Origin: UBA1227 sp045629305
GTDB taxonomy: Bacteria; Bacillota; Clostridia; Oscillospirales; Acutalibacteraceae
Assembly: GCA_045629305.1 (NCBI GenBank)
Contig: JAZQQZ010000038.1
Coordinates: forward strand, 1-24,673
Length of the DNA stretch: 24,673 nt
Direction of reading: 5' to 3'
Shown: positions 1-8,833 of the stretch, piece after piece
Numbering within the stretch: the first letter of the stretch is position 1
How the letters are laid out: every line of letters begins with the position of its first letter
Position numbers and translations under genes: made by a program
Notes under the pieces: generated by a model
Database searches by the model: none
Seen by the model: the letters and a program-made list of their open reading frames with translations, nothing else
What the model was told of the DNA's origin: nothing

Positions 1-1896
1 GAGAACGACGATGCTAACCGTGCCCTCATGGGTTCCAACATGCAGCGTCAGGCAGTACCTCTTCTTACTACAGAGGCACCTGCAGTTGGTACAGGTATGG
101 AAGTTAAGGCAGCTGTTGACTCAGGTGTTGCAGTTGTTGCAAAGAAGCCTGGTACAGTTGATTATGTATGCTCTGATGAGATTCGCGTAACATGTGATGA
201 CGGTGAGCAGATGACATACAAGGTTGCTAAGTTCACACGTAGTAACCAGTCAAACTGCTACAATCAGAGACCAATCGTATTCAAGGGAGACCACATTGAG
301 GCTGGTCAGGTTATCGCTGACGGTCCTTCAACAAGCGGTGGTGAGCTTGCTCTTGGTAAGAACCCTCTTATCGGTTTCATGACATGGGAAGGTTACAACT
401 ACGAGGATGCTGTTCTCCTTAGCGAGAGACTTGTTCAGGACGATGTATATACATCAGTTCATATAGAGGAATATGAGGCAGAGGCTAGAGATACTAAGCT
501 CGGACCTGAAGAGATTACAAGAGATGTACCAGGTGTTGGTGAGGATGCTCTTAAGGATCTCGATGACAGAGGAATCATCAGAATTGGTGCTGAGGTTCGT
601 GCAGGAGATATTCTTGTTGGTAAGGTTACTCCTAAGGGAGAGACAGATCTTACTCCTGTAGAGAGACTTCTTAGAGCAATCTTTGGTGAGAAGGCTAGAG
701 AAGTTAGAGATACATCATTAAAGGTACCACATGGTGAATATGGTGTTGTAGTAGATGCTAAGGTATTCTCTAGAGATAATGGAGATACAGAGCTTAGCCC
801 AAGCGTTAATGAAAAGGTAAGAATCTACATTGCTCAGAAGAGAAAGATCAGCGTTGGTGATAAGATGGCTGGTCGTCATGGTAACAAGGGTGTAGTTTCA
901 AGAGTATTACCAGTTGAGGATATGCCATATCTTCCAAATGGTCGTCCACTTGATATCGTACTTAATCCACTTGGTGTACCTTCGCGTATGAACATCGGAC
1001 AGGTACTTGAGATTCACTTAAGTCTTGCTGCTAAGGCACTTGGATTTAATGTGGCTACTCCAGTCTTCGACGGTGCTAACGAGGCAGATATCATGGATAC
1101 ACTTGACCTTGCTAATGACTATGTAAATCTTAGCTGGGAAGAGTTTGAAGCAAAGCATAAGGAAGAGCTGTTACCAGAGGTAATGCAGTATCTTTCAGAC
1201 AATAGAGAACATAGAAAGCTGTGGAAGGGCGTTCCACTGTCTAGAGATGGTAAGGTAAGACTTCGTGATGGTCGTACAGGTGAATTCTTCGACAGTCCAG
1301 TTACTGTTGGACACATGCACTACCTGAAGCTCCACCACCTTGTAGACGATAAGATTCATGCTCGTTCTACAGGTCCTTACTCACTGGTTACACAGCAGCC
1401 ACTTGGTGGTAAAGCTCAGTTCGGTGGTCAGCGTTTCGGTGAGATGGAAGTATGGGCACTCGAAGCTTACGGTGCAGCTTATACCCTTCAGGAAATCCTC
1501 ACAATCAAGTCCGATGATATTGTCGGTCGTGTTAAGACTTATGAGGCAATCGTTAAGGGCCTCAGCGTACCTAAGTCAGGCGTACCTGAGTCATTCAAGG
1601 TACTTATCAAGGAACTCCAGTCCCTCGGACTTGATGTTAAGGTTCTTGATAAGGACGACAACGAGATTGACCTTCGTCACAACTATGACACAGATGATGT
1701 TAATTTCCGTCTTGTTGAGAACGACAACTTCAACCAGCAGATCGTAAATGATGCTGAGGGTGCTGATGGTTTCGCTACAACACTTGACGAAAATGGTGAA
1801 GTTATTGAACCAGAGTTCGATCCGGATGCTGAGTTCTCTAACGACCTTGATGACATTGAAGGCCCATCAGACTTCGAGATGGGAATTGAAGAATAA
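1..1896 (+). CDS. rpoB: RNA polymerase beta subunit, C-terminal part (5' end outside window)
   Basis: The reading frame is open from base 1, so this is the 3' half of the gene: 631 residues, ending at TAA 1894-1896. RpoB forms one side of the RNA polymerase cleft and much of the catalytic centre. Hallmarks seen are ALMGSNMQRQAVPLL at the very start, the active-site stretch KISVGDKMAGRHGNKG (residues about 281-296 of the fragment), LNPLGVPSRMNIGQ, and the C-terminal clamp-binding block GGKAQFGGQRFGEMEVWALE. The tail is short and acidic, as is common in Firmicutes. The rifampicin-resistance cluster lies upstream of the window. A Shine-Dalgarno (AAGGAGG, from 1895) overlaps the stop and rpoC starts 15 nt later, so the two are co-transcribed. 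Arginine codon use switches inside the gene (mostly AGA over 421-1260, CGT after that). Confidence 0.98.
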   Translation, partial: ENDDANRALMGSNMQRQAVPLLTTEAPAVGTGMEVKAAVDSGVAVVAKKPGTVDYVCSDEIRVTCDDGEQMTYKVAKFTRSNQSNCYNQRPIVFKGDHIEAGQVIADGPSTSGGELALGKNPLIGFMTWEGYNYEDAVLLSERLVQDDVYTSVHIEEYEAEARDTKLGPEEITRDVPGVGEDALKDLDDRGIIRIGAEVRAGDILVGKVTPKGETDLTPVERLLRAIFGEKAREVRDTSLKVPHGEYGVVVDAKVFSRDNGDTELSPSVNEKVRIYIAQKRKISVGDKMAGRHGNKGVVSRVLPVEDMPYLPNGRPLDIVLNPLGVPSRMNIGQVLEIHLSLAAKALGFNVATPVFDGANEADIMDTLDLANDYVNLSWEEFEAKHKEELLPEVMQYLSDNREHRKLWKGVPLSRDGKVRLRDGRTGEFFDSPVTVGHMHYLKLHHLVDDKIHARSTGPYSLVTQQPLGGKAQFGGQRFGEMEVWALEAYGAAYTLQEILTIKSDDIVGRVKTYEAIVKGLSVPKSGVPESFKVLIKELQSLGLDVKVLDKDDNEIDLRHNYDTDDVNFRLVENDNFNQQIVNDAEGADGFATTLDENGEVIEPEFDPDAEFSNDLDDIEGPSDFEMGIEE

Positions 1897-1910
1897 GGAG
1901 GGGAAGCACA

Positions 1911-4900
1911 ATGAAAGATTTTCAGCCAGTAGAAACAAATGAAATCGAATTTGAGTCTATTAAAATTGGTCTTGCTTCTCCAGACGCTATTCGTTCATGG
2001 TCATATGGTGAAGTAAAGAAACCAGAAACAATCAACTATAGAACACTTAAACCAGAGCGTGACGGTCTCTATTGCGAGCGTATTTTCGGACCTACGAAGG
2101 ACTGGGAATGTAGCTGCGGTAAGTACAAGAGAATTCGTTATAAGGGCAAGATCTGCGAACGCTGCGGTGTTGAAATCACTAAGGCTAAGGTTCGTCGTGA
2201 GCGTATGGGTCACGTTGAACTTGCAGCTCCTGTATCACACATCTGGTATTTCAAGGGTATTCCATCAAGAATGGGTCTTATGCTCGACATCAGCCCACGT
2301 AATCTTGAGAAAGTACTCTATTTCGCACTCTACATCGTAACTGATCCAGGTGCTACACCACTCGAAAAATATCAGGTACTCTCAGAGAAAGAGTATGAGG
2401 ATATGCGCGAGAAGTATGAGGATGAGTTCGAAGCAGGAATGGGTGCTGAGGCAATTAAGAAACTTCTTGCTGAGATTGATGTACCAGCTCTTGCAGAGCA
2501 GCTCCGTGAAGAACTCAAGACTGCAACTGGCCAGAAGAAGGCAAGAATTGTTAAGCGTCTCGAAGTTGTTGAGGCATTCAACGCATCAGGTAACAAGCCA
2601 GAGTGGATGATCCTCGACGTTATCCCTGTTATTCCACCGGACATCCGTCCTATGGTTCAGCTCGACGGTGGTCGTTTCGCAACATCTGACCTCAACGACC
2701 TCTACAGAAGAGTTATCAACAGAAACAATCGTCTTAAGAGACTTCTTGAGCTCGGTGCTCCTGATATCATCATCCGCAACGAAAAGCGTATGCTTCAGGA
2801 AGCAGTAGACGCTCTTATCGATAACGGTCGTCGTGGCCGTCCAGTAACTGGTCCTAACAACCGTCCACTCAAGTCACTTTCAGACATGCTGAAAGGTAAG
2901 CAGGGACGTTTCCGTCAGAACCTTCTTGGTAAGCGTGTTGACTACTCAGGACGTTCTGTTATCGTAGTTGGTCCAGAACTTAAGATGTATCAGTGTGGTC
3001 TTCCAAAGGAGATGGCACTTGAACTCTTTAAGCCATTCGTTATGAAGCGTCTTGTTGAAACTGGCGTAGCTGGCAACATCAAGTCTGCTCGTAAGATGGT
3101 TGAACGCTCTAAGGATGAGGTATGGGATGCTCTTGAAATCGTAATCAAGGATCATCCAGTAATGCTCAACCGTGCTCCTACACTTCATAGACTTGGTATC
3201 CAGGCATTTGAGCCAGTACTCGTTGACGGTCGTGCTATCAAGCTCCACCCACTCGCTTGTACTGCATTCAACGCCGATTTCGACGGTGACCAGATGGCTG
3301 TTCACGTACCACTTTCTGCAGAAGCACAGGCAGAGGCACGTTTCCTCATGCTTGCAGCTAACAACTTACTCAAGCCATCTGATGGTCGTCCAGTAACCGT
3401 ACCTACACAGGATATGGTTCTTGGTTCATACTATCTGACTCTCGACAAAGACGGCGAAATCGGCGAAGGCAAAGTCTTCCGCGACGTCAACGAGGCTCAG
3501 ATGGCCTATGACGAGGGTGAGATTACACTTCACTCTAAGATTAAGGTTCGTATGACTAAGGAAATCGATGGTGAGACTAAGTCTGCTATCATTGACACAA
3601 CACTTGGTAAGATTATCTTCAACGCTCCAATCCCACAGGATCTCGGATTCGTTGATAGAACTATCCCAGGTAATGAACTTCTTCTCGAGTGCGACATGCT
3701 TATCACTAAGAAGTCACTCGGTAAGATTATCGATTGCTGTATCGAGAAACACGGCACAGCAACAACATCTGTAGTTCTTGATGCTATCAAGTCTCAGGGC
3801 TACAAGTACTCAACACTTTCAGGTATCACAGTAGCAGTTTCTGATGCTAAGATTCCTGAGTCTAAGAAAGTTTCTATCGCTGAGACAGAGGCACATATCG
3901 ACAAAATTGATAGACTCTATGCTCGTGGTATGCTCTCTGCTGAAGAGGCAAAGAGACTTAGACTTGGTGCTTGGGATGTATGTACGAAGGAAGTATCTGC
4001 CGGTCTTAAAGACAACCTCGGCAAATACAACCCAATTTTCATGATGATCGATTCTGGTGCCCGTGGTTCCGACTCACAGCTTAACCAGCTCGCTGGTATG
4101 CGTGGACTTATTGCCAACACATCAGGTAAGACAATCGAAATTCCTATTCGTGCTAACTACCGTGAAGGTCTTAATATTCTCGAATACTTCATCTCATCTC
4201 GTGGTGCTCGTAAGGGTCTTGCAGATACAGCTCTTCGTACAGCTGACTCTGGTTACCTTACACGTCGTCTTGTAGACGTATCACAGGAGATTATCGTTCG
4301 TGAAGAGGATTGCGGCTGCCACGATGGTATCGCAGTTTATGACATCGAGGCTGATGGCCGTGTAATCGAGGAACTCGCAGAGCGCCTCGAGGGTCGTTAC
4401 CTTCTTGATGACCTTGTTGATGAGAAGACTGGCGAAGTTATTCAGTCTTCATCATTGATGATGCGTAAGGCAGACGCTACAAGAGTTGCTAATTACGTTA
4501 AGGCTAATACTAAAGAAGGCGAGAGAGCAGAGATCAAGATTCGCTCACTTCTCACTTGTCAGTCACAGCACGGTGTATGTATGCACTGCTACGGCCGTAA
4601 CCTTGCAACAGGTGGTCCTGTTACAGTTGGTGAGGCAGTAGGTATTATCGCTGCTCAGTCAATCGGTGAGCCTGGTACACAGCTTACCATGCGTACATTC
4701 CATACCGGTGGTGTCGCATCAGCAGCAGATATTACACAGGGTCTTCCAAGAGTAGAAGAACTCTTCGAAGCACGTAAGCCAAAGACACTTGCTATCCTCT
4801 CTGAGATCGATGGTATCGCATCAATTCAGGAAGTTAAGAAGAGCAAGTATGTAATAATCACAAATAAAGAAGAGGGCGAAGAGAAACAATATCTTATCCC

Positions 4901-5552
4901 TTATGGTCTTCGTATCCGTCAGCGCATCCAGGATGGCGCTGAGGTCAAGAAGGGCGAGGCCCTCACTGAGGGTTCACTTAACCCACATGACCTCCTCGAC
5001 ATCATGGGCGTAGACGCTGTATATGATTACCTCATCCGTGAAGTTCAGTCAGCATACCGTACTCAGGGTGTTGATATCAACGATAAGCACATTGAGGTTA
5101 TCATCCGTCAGATGATGAAGAAGATTAAGGTCGATGAGGTCGGCGAGACTAACCTTCTCTCCGGTACAGTTATAGATAAGTCTGAATTCTATGCTGAGAA
5201 CCGTAGAATTAAGAAACTCGCTAAAGAAGAGGACAGAGAGCCAGCACTTGCTACTGGTATCCCAATGCTTCTCGGTATCACTAAGGCCTCTCTTGCTACT
5301 GATTCATTCCTTTCAGCAGCTTCATTCCAGGAGACAACTCGTGTACTCACAGATGCCGCAATTAAGGGCAAAGTTGATACACTTCAGGGTCTTAAGGAGA
5401 ACGTTATCATCGGTAAACTTCTCCCATCTGGTACAGGTATGAAGTGCTACAGCGAGGTTGACGTTAAGAAGGTTGGCGAAGAATTTAACACAATCGATGC
5501 CGACATGTTCATCGACGTTGACGACGAGACTTTAGAAGGCTCAGCAAAATAG
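1911..5552 (+). CDS. rpoC: RNA polymerase beta' subunit
   Basis: A full-length beta' subunit of 1213 residues, typical of Firmicutes (no large inserted domains). The catalytic magnesium loop NADFDGD has its aspartates at residues 456, 458 and 460. The N-terminal zinc ribbon uses Cys67, Cys69, Cys82 and Cys85. The second zinc site is Cys801 or Cys803 with Cys883, Cys890 and Cys893. The bridge-helix region (GLADTALRTADSGYLTRRLVD) and the trigger-loop stretch (LTMRTFHTGGVA) are intact. The ATG at 1911 is preceded by AAGGAGG at a good distance, and the protein opens with the usual beta' sequence leading to SPDAIRSWSYGEVKKPETINYRT. The next gene is 130 nt downstream with its own promoter, and no convincing intrinsic terminator follows rpoC, so read-through into rpsL is likely. 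Confidence 0.99.
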   Translation: MKDFQPVETNEIEFESIKIGLASPDAIRSWSYGEVKKPETINYRTLKPERDGLYCERIFGPTKDWECSCGKYKRIRYKGKICERCGVEITKAKVRRERMGHVELAAPVSHIWYFKGIPSRMGLMLDISPRNLEKVLYFALYIVTDPGATPLEKYQVLSEKEYEDMREKYEDEFEAGMGAEAIKKLLAEIDVPALAEQLREELKTATGQKKARIVKRLEVVEAFNASGNKPEWMILDVIPVIPPDIRPMVQLDGGRFATSDLNDLYRRVINRNNRLKRLLELGAPDIIIRNEKRMLQEAVDALIDNGRRGRPVTGPNNRPLKSLSDMLKGKQGRFRQNLLGKRVDYSGRSVIVVGPELKMYQCGLPKEMALELFKPFVMKRLVETGVAGNIKSARKMVERSKDEVWDALEIVIKDHPVMLNRAPTLHRLGIQAFEPVLVDGRAIKLHPLACTAFNADFDGDQMAVHVPLSAEAQAEARFLMLAANNLLKPSDGRPVTVPTQDMVLGSYYLTLDKDGEIGEGKVFRDVNEAQMAYDEGEITLHSKIKVRMTKEIDGETKSAIIDTTLGKIIFNAPIPQDLGFVDRTIPGNELLLECDMLITKKSLGKIIDCCIEKHGTATTSVVLDAIKSQGYKYSTLSGITVAVSDAKIPESKKVSIAETEAHIDKIDRLYARGMLSAEEAKRLRLGAWDVCTKEVSAGLKDNLGKYNPIFMMIDSGARGSDSQLNQLAGMRGLIANTSGKTIEIPIRANYREGLNILEYFISSRGARKGLADTALRTADSGYLTRRLVDVSQEIIVREEDCGCHDGIAVYDIEADGRVIEELAERLEGRYLLDDLVDEKTGEVIQSSSLMMRKADATRVANYVKANTKEGERAEIKIRSLLTCQSQHGVCMHCYGRNLATGGPVTVGEAVGIIAAQSIGEPGTQLTMRTFHTGGVASAADITQGLPRVEELFEARKPKTLAILSEIDGIASIQEVKKSKYVIITNKEEGEEKQYLIPYGLRIRQRIQDGAEVKKGEALTEGSLNPHDLLDIMGVDAVYDYLIREVQSAYRTQGVDINDKHIEVIIRQMMKKIKVDEVGETNLLSGTVIDKSEFYAENRRIKKLAKEEDREPALATGIPMLLGITKASLATDSFLSAASFQETTRVLTDAAIKGKVDTLQGLKENVIIGKLLPSGTGMKCYSEVDVKKVGEEFNTIDADMFIDVDDETLEGSAK

Positions 5553-5578
5553 TCTTAAAATCGCATAAAATAAGTAAA

Positions 5579-5614
5579 TTTACCCTATTGACAACCACTT
5601 GCCAATAGGGTAAA
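5579..5614. repeat. 12-bp inverted repeat spanning the rpsL promoter
   Basis: The arms TTTACCCTATTG (5579-5590) and CAATAGGGTAAA (5603-5614) are perfect complements around a 12-nt centre. The left arm supplies the first three bases of the -35 and the right arm the first four bases of the -10. There is no T-run after the right arm, so it is not a standard intrinsic terminator. It could be an operator, a rpoC 3'-end hairpin, or simply a symmetric promoter that also reads on the minus strand. Confidence 0.75.
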
Positions 5615-5616
5615 AT
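5588..5616 (+). promoter_or_regulatory. Sigma-A type promoter for rpsL-rpsG-fusA
   Basis: The -35 is TTGACA at 5588-5593 (full consensus), followed by a 17-nt spacer and the -10 TAAAAT at 5611-5616 (5 of 6). Transcription should begin near 5623, giving a roughly 60-nt leader before the S12 start codon. The promoter lies in the only sizeable gap between rpoC and rpsL, so it gives the str genes initiation independent of rpoBC. The leader holds a weak AT-rich hairpin (AATATAA 5646-5652 with TTATATT 5657-5663) just upstream of the Shine-Dalgarno. Confidence 0.8.
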
Positions 5617-5669
5617 ACTATCTTGCCTACGCATATTTTTATATAAATATAATAGGTTATATTATTAAT

Positions 5670-5676
5670 GGAGGTG
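5670..5676 (+). promoter_or_regulatory. Ribosome binding site fixing the TTG start of rpsL
   Basis: GGAGGTG lies 6 nt before the TTG at 5683. An in-frame ATG at 5668 overlaps this Shine-Dalgarno itself, so it cannot be the start. The protein from TTG begins MPTFNQLVRQGR, as S12 should. Confidence 0.9.
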
Positions 5677-5682
5677 AAAGTA

Positions 5683-6105
5683 TTGCCAACCTTTAACCAA
5701 CTTGTTCGTCAGGGTAGACAGACATCTGTTAAGAAGTCAACTGCACCAGCACTCGGTAAGGGTCTCAACTCTAAGAAGAATATCATGACTGATACAAATT
5801 CTCCTCAGAAGAGAGGCGTATGCACAGCTGTTAAAACTGCAACACCTAAGAAGCCTAACTCAGCTCTTCGTAAGATCGCCAGAGTTCGTCTTACTAACGG
5901 TATCGAAGTTTCAGCTTACATCCCAGGTGTAGGTCATAACCTTCAGGAACATAGTGTTGTACTTATCAGAGGCGGCCGTGTAAAGGACCTTCCTGGTGTT
6001 CGTTACCATATTATTCGTGGTACACTCGATACACAGGGCGTTACAGATCGTATGCAGGCTCGTTCAAAGTACGGTGCTAAAAGACCAAAGGCTAAGAAAG
6101 CCTAA
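5683..6105 (+). CDS. rpsL: 30S ribosomal protein S12
   Basis: S12 sits at the decoding centre of the small subunit and governs accuracy; changes in it give streptomycin resistance. The product is 140 residues, normal for Firmicutes, starting at TTG 5683 (MPTFNQLVRQGR). Conserved blocks are KKPNSALRK, including the lysine commonly mutated to streptomycin resistance and apparently wild type here, and PGVRYHIIRGTLDTQGV near the C-terminus, followed by a basic tail (RSKYGAKRPKAKKA). It is the first gene of the str operon and is followed by a 146-nt structured spacer before rpsG. Many Firmicutes carry a small L7Ae-like gene between rpoC and rpsL; none is present here. Confidence 0.98.
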   Translation: MPTFNQLVRQGRQTSVKKSTAPALGKGLNSKKNIMTDTNSPQKRGVCTAVKTATPKKPNSALRKIARVRLTNGIEVSAYIPGVGHNLQEHSVVLIRGGRVKDLPGVRYHIIRGTLDTQGVTDRMQARSKYGAKRPKAKKA

Positions 6106-6251
6106 ATTCGTTAAAGGACAAATCTTCTTGCAGGCTGCGTAATTACGCAACAATGTAAGAGTGTACATATATATGTGCCTCTTTCATTGGCGCCACGGGA
6201 ATTTGTCACTCGAGTACCTAAGATATCATTAATATGAAGGAGGGAAGCGAA
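6106..6251 (+). promoter_or_regulatory. Structured S12-S7 intercistronic leader (candidate S7 autoregulatory RNA)
   Basis: This gap can fold into a closed domain. GACAAAT (6117-6123) is complementary to ATTTGTC (6201-6207). Inside lie a perfect palindrome TGCGTAATTACGCA (6136-6149) and a long hairpin (6157-6183) with arms AAGAG-T-GTACATAT and ATATGTGC-CTCTT, one T bulged. No T-run follows, so a terminator is unlikely. In Escherichia coli, S7 represses its own synthesis by binding the S12-S7 spacer; an equivalent role here is inference from position and foldability only. Confidence 0.45.
6237..6244 (+). promoter_or_regulatory. Ribosome binding site fixing the GTG start of rpsG
   Basis: AAGGAGGG lies 7 nt before the GTG at 6252. 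The in-frame ATG at 6234 is immediately upstream of this site and would add six residues not found in S7. Starting at GTG gives MPRRGQIAKRDVLPDP and exactly 156 residues. Confidence 0.9.
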
Positions 6252-6722
6252 GTGCCAAGAAGAGGCCAAATCGCAAAACGTGATGTTTTGCCAGATCCGC
6301 TTTACAATTCTAAACTCGTAACACGTTTAATAAACAATGTTATGCTTGATGGTAAAAAGGGTGTAGCTCAGAAAATTGTCTATGACGCTTTTGCTATCAT
6401 CAATGAAAAAACAGGCAGAGAGCCACTCGAAGTTTTCGAGGAGGCTATGGAAAACGTAATGCCTTTACTCGAGGTAAAAGCTCGCCGTATCGGTGGTGCT
6501 ACTTACCAGGTACCTATTGAGGTACGCCCAGAAAGAAGACAGACACTCGGTCTTCGTTGGATTACTCTTTTTGCTCGTCAGCGTTCTGAGAGAACAATGA
6601 AAGAAAGACTTGCAAATGAGATTCTTGATGCTGTTAACCAGTCAGGTGGAGCATTCAAGAGAAAAGAAGAAATGCATAGAATGGCTGAAGCTAACAAGGC
6701 TTTTGCACATTTCAGATATTAA
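6252..6722 (+). CDS. rpsG: 30S ribosomal protein S7
   Basis: S7 nucleates folding of the 3' major (head) domain of 16S rRNA and lies near the exit tRNA site. The 156 residues match the family's usual length. Seen are the basic N-terminal arm (PRRGQIAKRDVLPDPLYNSKLVTRLINNVMLDGKKG), VKARRIGGATYQVPIEVRPERRQTLGLRWI, and a C-terminal helix ending in KEEMHRMAEANKAFAHFRY. The start is GTG 6252, chosen from the Shine-Dalgarno and protein length. The gene lies between the structured spacer and fusA, which begins 30 nt after the stop. Confidence 0.98.
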   Translation: MPRRGQIAKRDVLPDPLYNSKLVTRLINNVMLDGKKGVAQKIVYDAFAIINEKTGREPLEVFEEAMENVMPLLEVKARRIGGATYQVPIEVRPERRQTLGLRWITLFARQRSERTMKERLANEILDAVNQSGGAFKRKEEMHRMAEANKAFAHFRY

Positions 6723-6752
6723 TCTGTGCATCATTGTTAGCAGGAGGATAAT

Positions 6753-8831
6753 ATGCCAAGACAGGTATCTTTGGAAATGACCAGGAATATCGGTATTATG
6801 GCCCACATCGATGCTGGTAAGACCACTACAACAGAGCGTATTCTTTACTACACAGGTGTAAACCATAAAATCGGTGAAACACATGATGGCGCTGCCACCA
6901 TGGACTGGATGGCTCAGGAGCAGGAACGTGGTATTACAATCACATCTGCTGCAACCACTTGTTTCTGGAAAGACCATCGAATCAATATCATCGACACCCC
7001 GGGTCACGTAGACTTTACAGTTGAAGTACAGCGTTCACTTCGTGTACTTGATGGTTCTGTAACAGTTCTTTGTGCTAAGGGCGGTGTTGAACCTCAGTCA
7101 GAGACCGTATGGCGTCAGGCTGATGAGTATTCTGTACCACGTATGATTTACGTTAATAAGATGGATATCATGGGTGCAGATTTTTATAACGTTCTTGACA
7201 TGATCAAGGATCGTTTCAAATGTAACGCAGTTCCAATTCAGCTCCCAATCGGTGTTGAAGCTACATTCAGAGGAATCGTAGACCTCATCAATATGCGTGC
7301 CGAGGTTTATTACGACGACATGGGTAAGGATGTTCGTGACGAAGATATTCCTGATGATATGAAGGAACTTGCACAGAAATATCATGATGAACTTCTCGAA
7401 GCTGTCGCTACACTCGATGAAGAACTCATGGAAAAATACTTAAACGGTGAAGAGCTTTCAATCCCAGAGATTAAGAAAGCTATTCGCAAGGCAACAATCG
7501 ACAACGAGATGGTACCAGTTTGCTGCGGTACATCTTATCGTAACAAGGGTGTTCAGCCACTCCTCGATGCAATTGTTGACTATATGCCAGCTCCAACAGA
7601 TGTTGCTGCTATTAAGGGTGTTAACCCTAAGAATGATGCAGAGGAAGAGAGACACTCAACCGATAGTGAGCCATTTGCAGCTCTTGCATTCAAGATTGCA
7701 ACTGACCCATTCGTAGGTAAGCTTTGCTTCTTCCGTGTATACTCTGGTACAGTAGATGCTGGTGCTACAGTTCTTAACTCGGTTAAGGATAAGAGCGAGC
7801 GTATGGGACGTATTCTTCAGATGCACGCTAACCACAGACAGGATCTCGACACAGTTTATGCTGGCGATATCGCTGCTTGTGTAGGTGTAAAGAATACAAC
7901 AACAGGTGATACACTCTGTGATCCTAAGCACCCAATCATCCTTGAGTCAATGAACTTCCCTGATCCTGTTATCCGTGTAGCAATCGAGCCTAAGACTAAG
8001 GCTGGACAGGAGAAGATGGGTATTGCTCTTGCGAAACTCGCAGAGGAAGATCCAACATTCAAGTGCTATACAGATGAAGAGACAGGTCAGACAATTATCG
8101 CTGGTATGGGTGAGCTTCACCTTGAAATCATCGTCGATAGACTTCTTCGTGAGTTCAAGATTGAAGCGAACGTAGGTAAGCCACAGGTTGCTTACCGTGA
8201 GACAATTACCACAGAATCTGATGAAGATTGTAAATACAAGCGTCAGTCAGGTGGTTCTGGTCAGTACGCTCATATCAAGATTAAGATTGAGCCTAACCCA
8301 GGTAAGGGTTATGAGTTCGTTAACGCCGTTGTCGGTGGCTCTGTTCCTAAGGAATACATTCCTGCAGCAGAGGCAGGTATCAAGGGAGCAATGCTCTCAG
8401 GTGTACTTGCAGGCTACAACGTTGAAGACGTTAAGGTTACTCTTTATGATGGTTCTTACCACGAGGTAGACTCATCTGAAATGGCATTCAAGATCTGCGG
8501 ATCTATGGCATTTAAGAACGCTATGAGGAAGGCAGCCCCAGTTCTTATGGAACCTATGATGAAGGTTGCTGTTACAACACCTGATGATTATCTCGGTGAT
8601 GTAATCGGTGATATTAACTCTCGTCGTGGTCTCATGAAGGGCATGGAACCAAGAAACGGTGCTACTCAGGTAAATGCTGATGTACCACTTGCTAACATGT
8701 TCGGTTATGCTACAGACCTTCGTTCTAAGACACAGGGTCGTGCTTCATACGTTATGGAACCAAGTCACTACACAGAAGTTCCAAAGTCTATTGCTGATGA
8801 GATTATCACTGATAGATCGAAGAAAGACTAA
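6753..8831 (+). CDS. fusA: Elongation factor G
   Basis: EF-G is the ribosomal translocase GTPase and, with RRF, splits post-termination ribosomes. At 692 residues it is full length with all five domains. The GTPase motifs are AHIDAGKTT (residues 17-25), DTPGH (81-85) and NKMD (135-138). Domain IV (about 475-600) contains QSGGSGQYAH and the tip DGSYHEVDSSE. Two small departures from the usual sequence are seen: the G5 motif reads CGTSYRNKGVQ (Thr260-Ser261) where most EF-Gs have GSA, and the domain IV loop has Ser502 where Arg is usual in GGRGQ. An AGGAGG at 6742-6747 serves the ATG at 6753. Location beside rpsG and tuf marks it as the housekeeping copy. Confidence 0.98.
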   Translation: MPRQVSLEMTRNIGIMAHIDAGKTTTTERILYYTGVNHKIGETHDGAATMDWMAQEQERGITITSAATTCFWKDHRINIIDTPGHVDFTVEVQRSLRVLDGSVTVLCAKGGVEPQSETVWRQADEYSVPRMIYVNKMDIMGADFYNVLDMIKDRFKCNAVPIQLPIGVEATFRGIVDLINMRAEVYYDDMGKDVRDEDIPDDMKELAQKYHDELLEAVATLDEELMEKYLNGEELSIPEIKKAIRKATIDNEMVPVCCGTSYRNKGVQPLLDAIVDYMPAPTDVAAIKGVNPKNDAEEERHSTDSEPFAALAFKIATDPFVGKLCFFRVYSGTVDAGATVLNSVKDKSERMGRILQMHANHRQDLDTVYAGDIAACVGVKNTTTGDTLCDPKHPIILESMNFPDPVIRVAIEPKTKAGQEKMGIALAKLAEEDPTFKCYTDEETGQTIIAGMGELHLEIIVDRLLREFKIEANVGKPQVAYRETITTESDEDCKYKRQSGGSGQYAHIKIKIEPNPGKGYEFVNAVVGGSVPKEYIPAAEAGIKGAMLSGVLAGYNVEDVKVTLYDGSYHEVDSSEMAFKICGSMAFKNAMRKAAPVLMEPMMKVAVTTPDDYLGDVIGDINSRRGLMKGMEPRNGATQVNADVPLANMFGYATDLRSKTQGRASYVMEPSHYTEVPKSIADEIITDRSKKD

Positions 8832-8833
8832 TA

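Noticed and set aside
5579..5616. Inverted repeat as the rpoC terminator
   Set aside because: No T-run follows on the plus strand, and the repeat coincides with a near-consensus promoter.
5668..5682. ATG start for rpsL at 5668
   Set aside because: It overlaps the Shine-Dalgarno and adds five residues not found in S12; TTG 5683 has correct spacing.
6234..6251. ATG start for rpsG at 6234
   Set aside because: It sits on the Shine-Dalgarno side of GTG 6252 and would add six residues to a protein that is exactly 156 residues from GTG.
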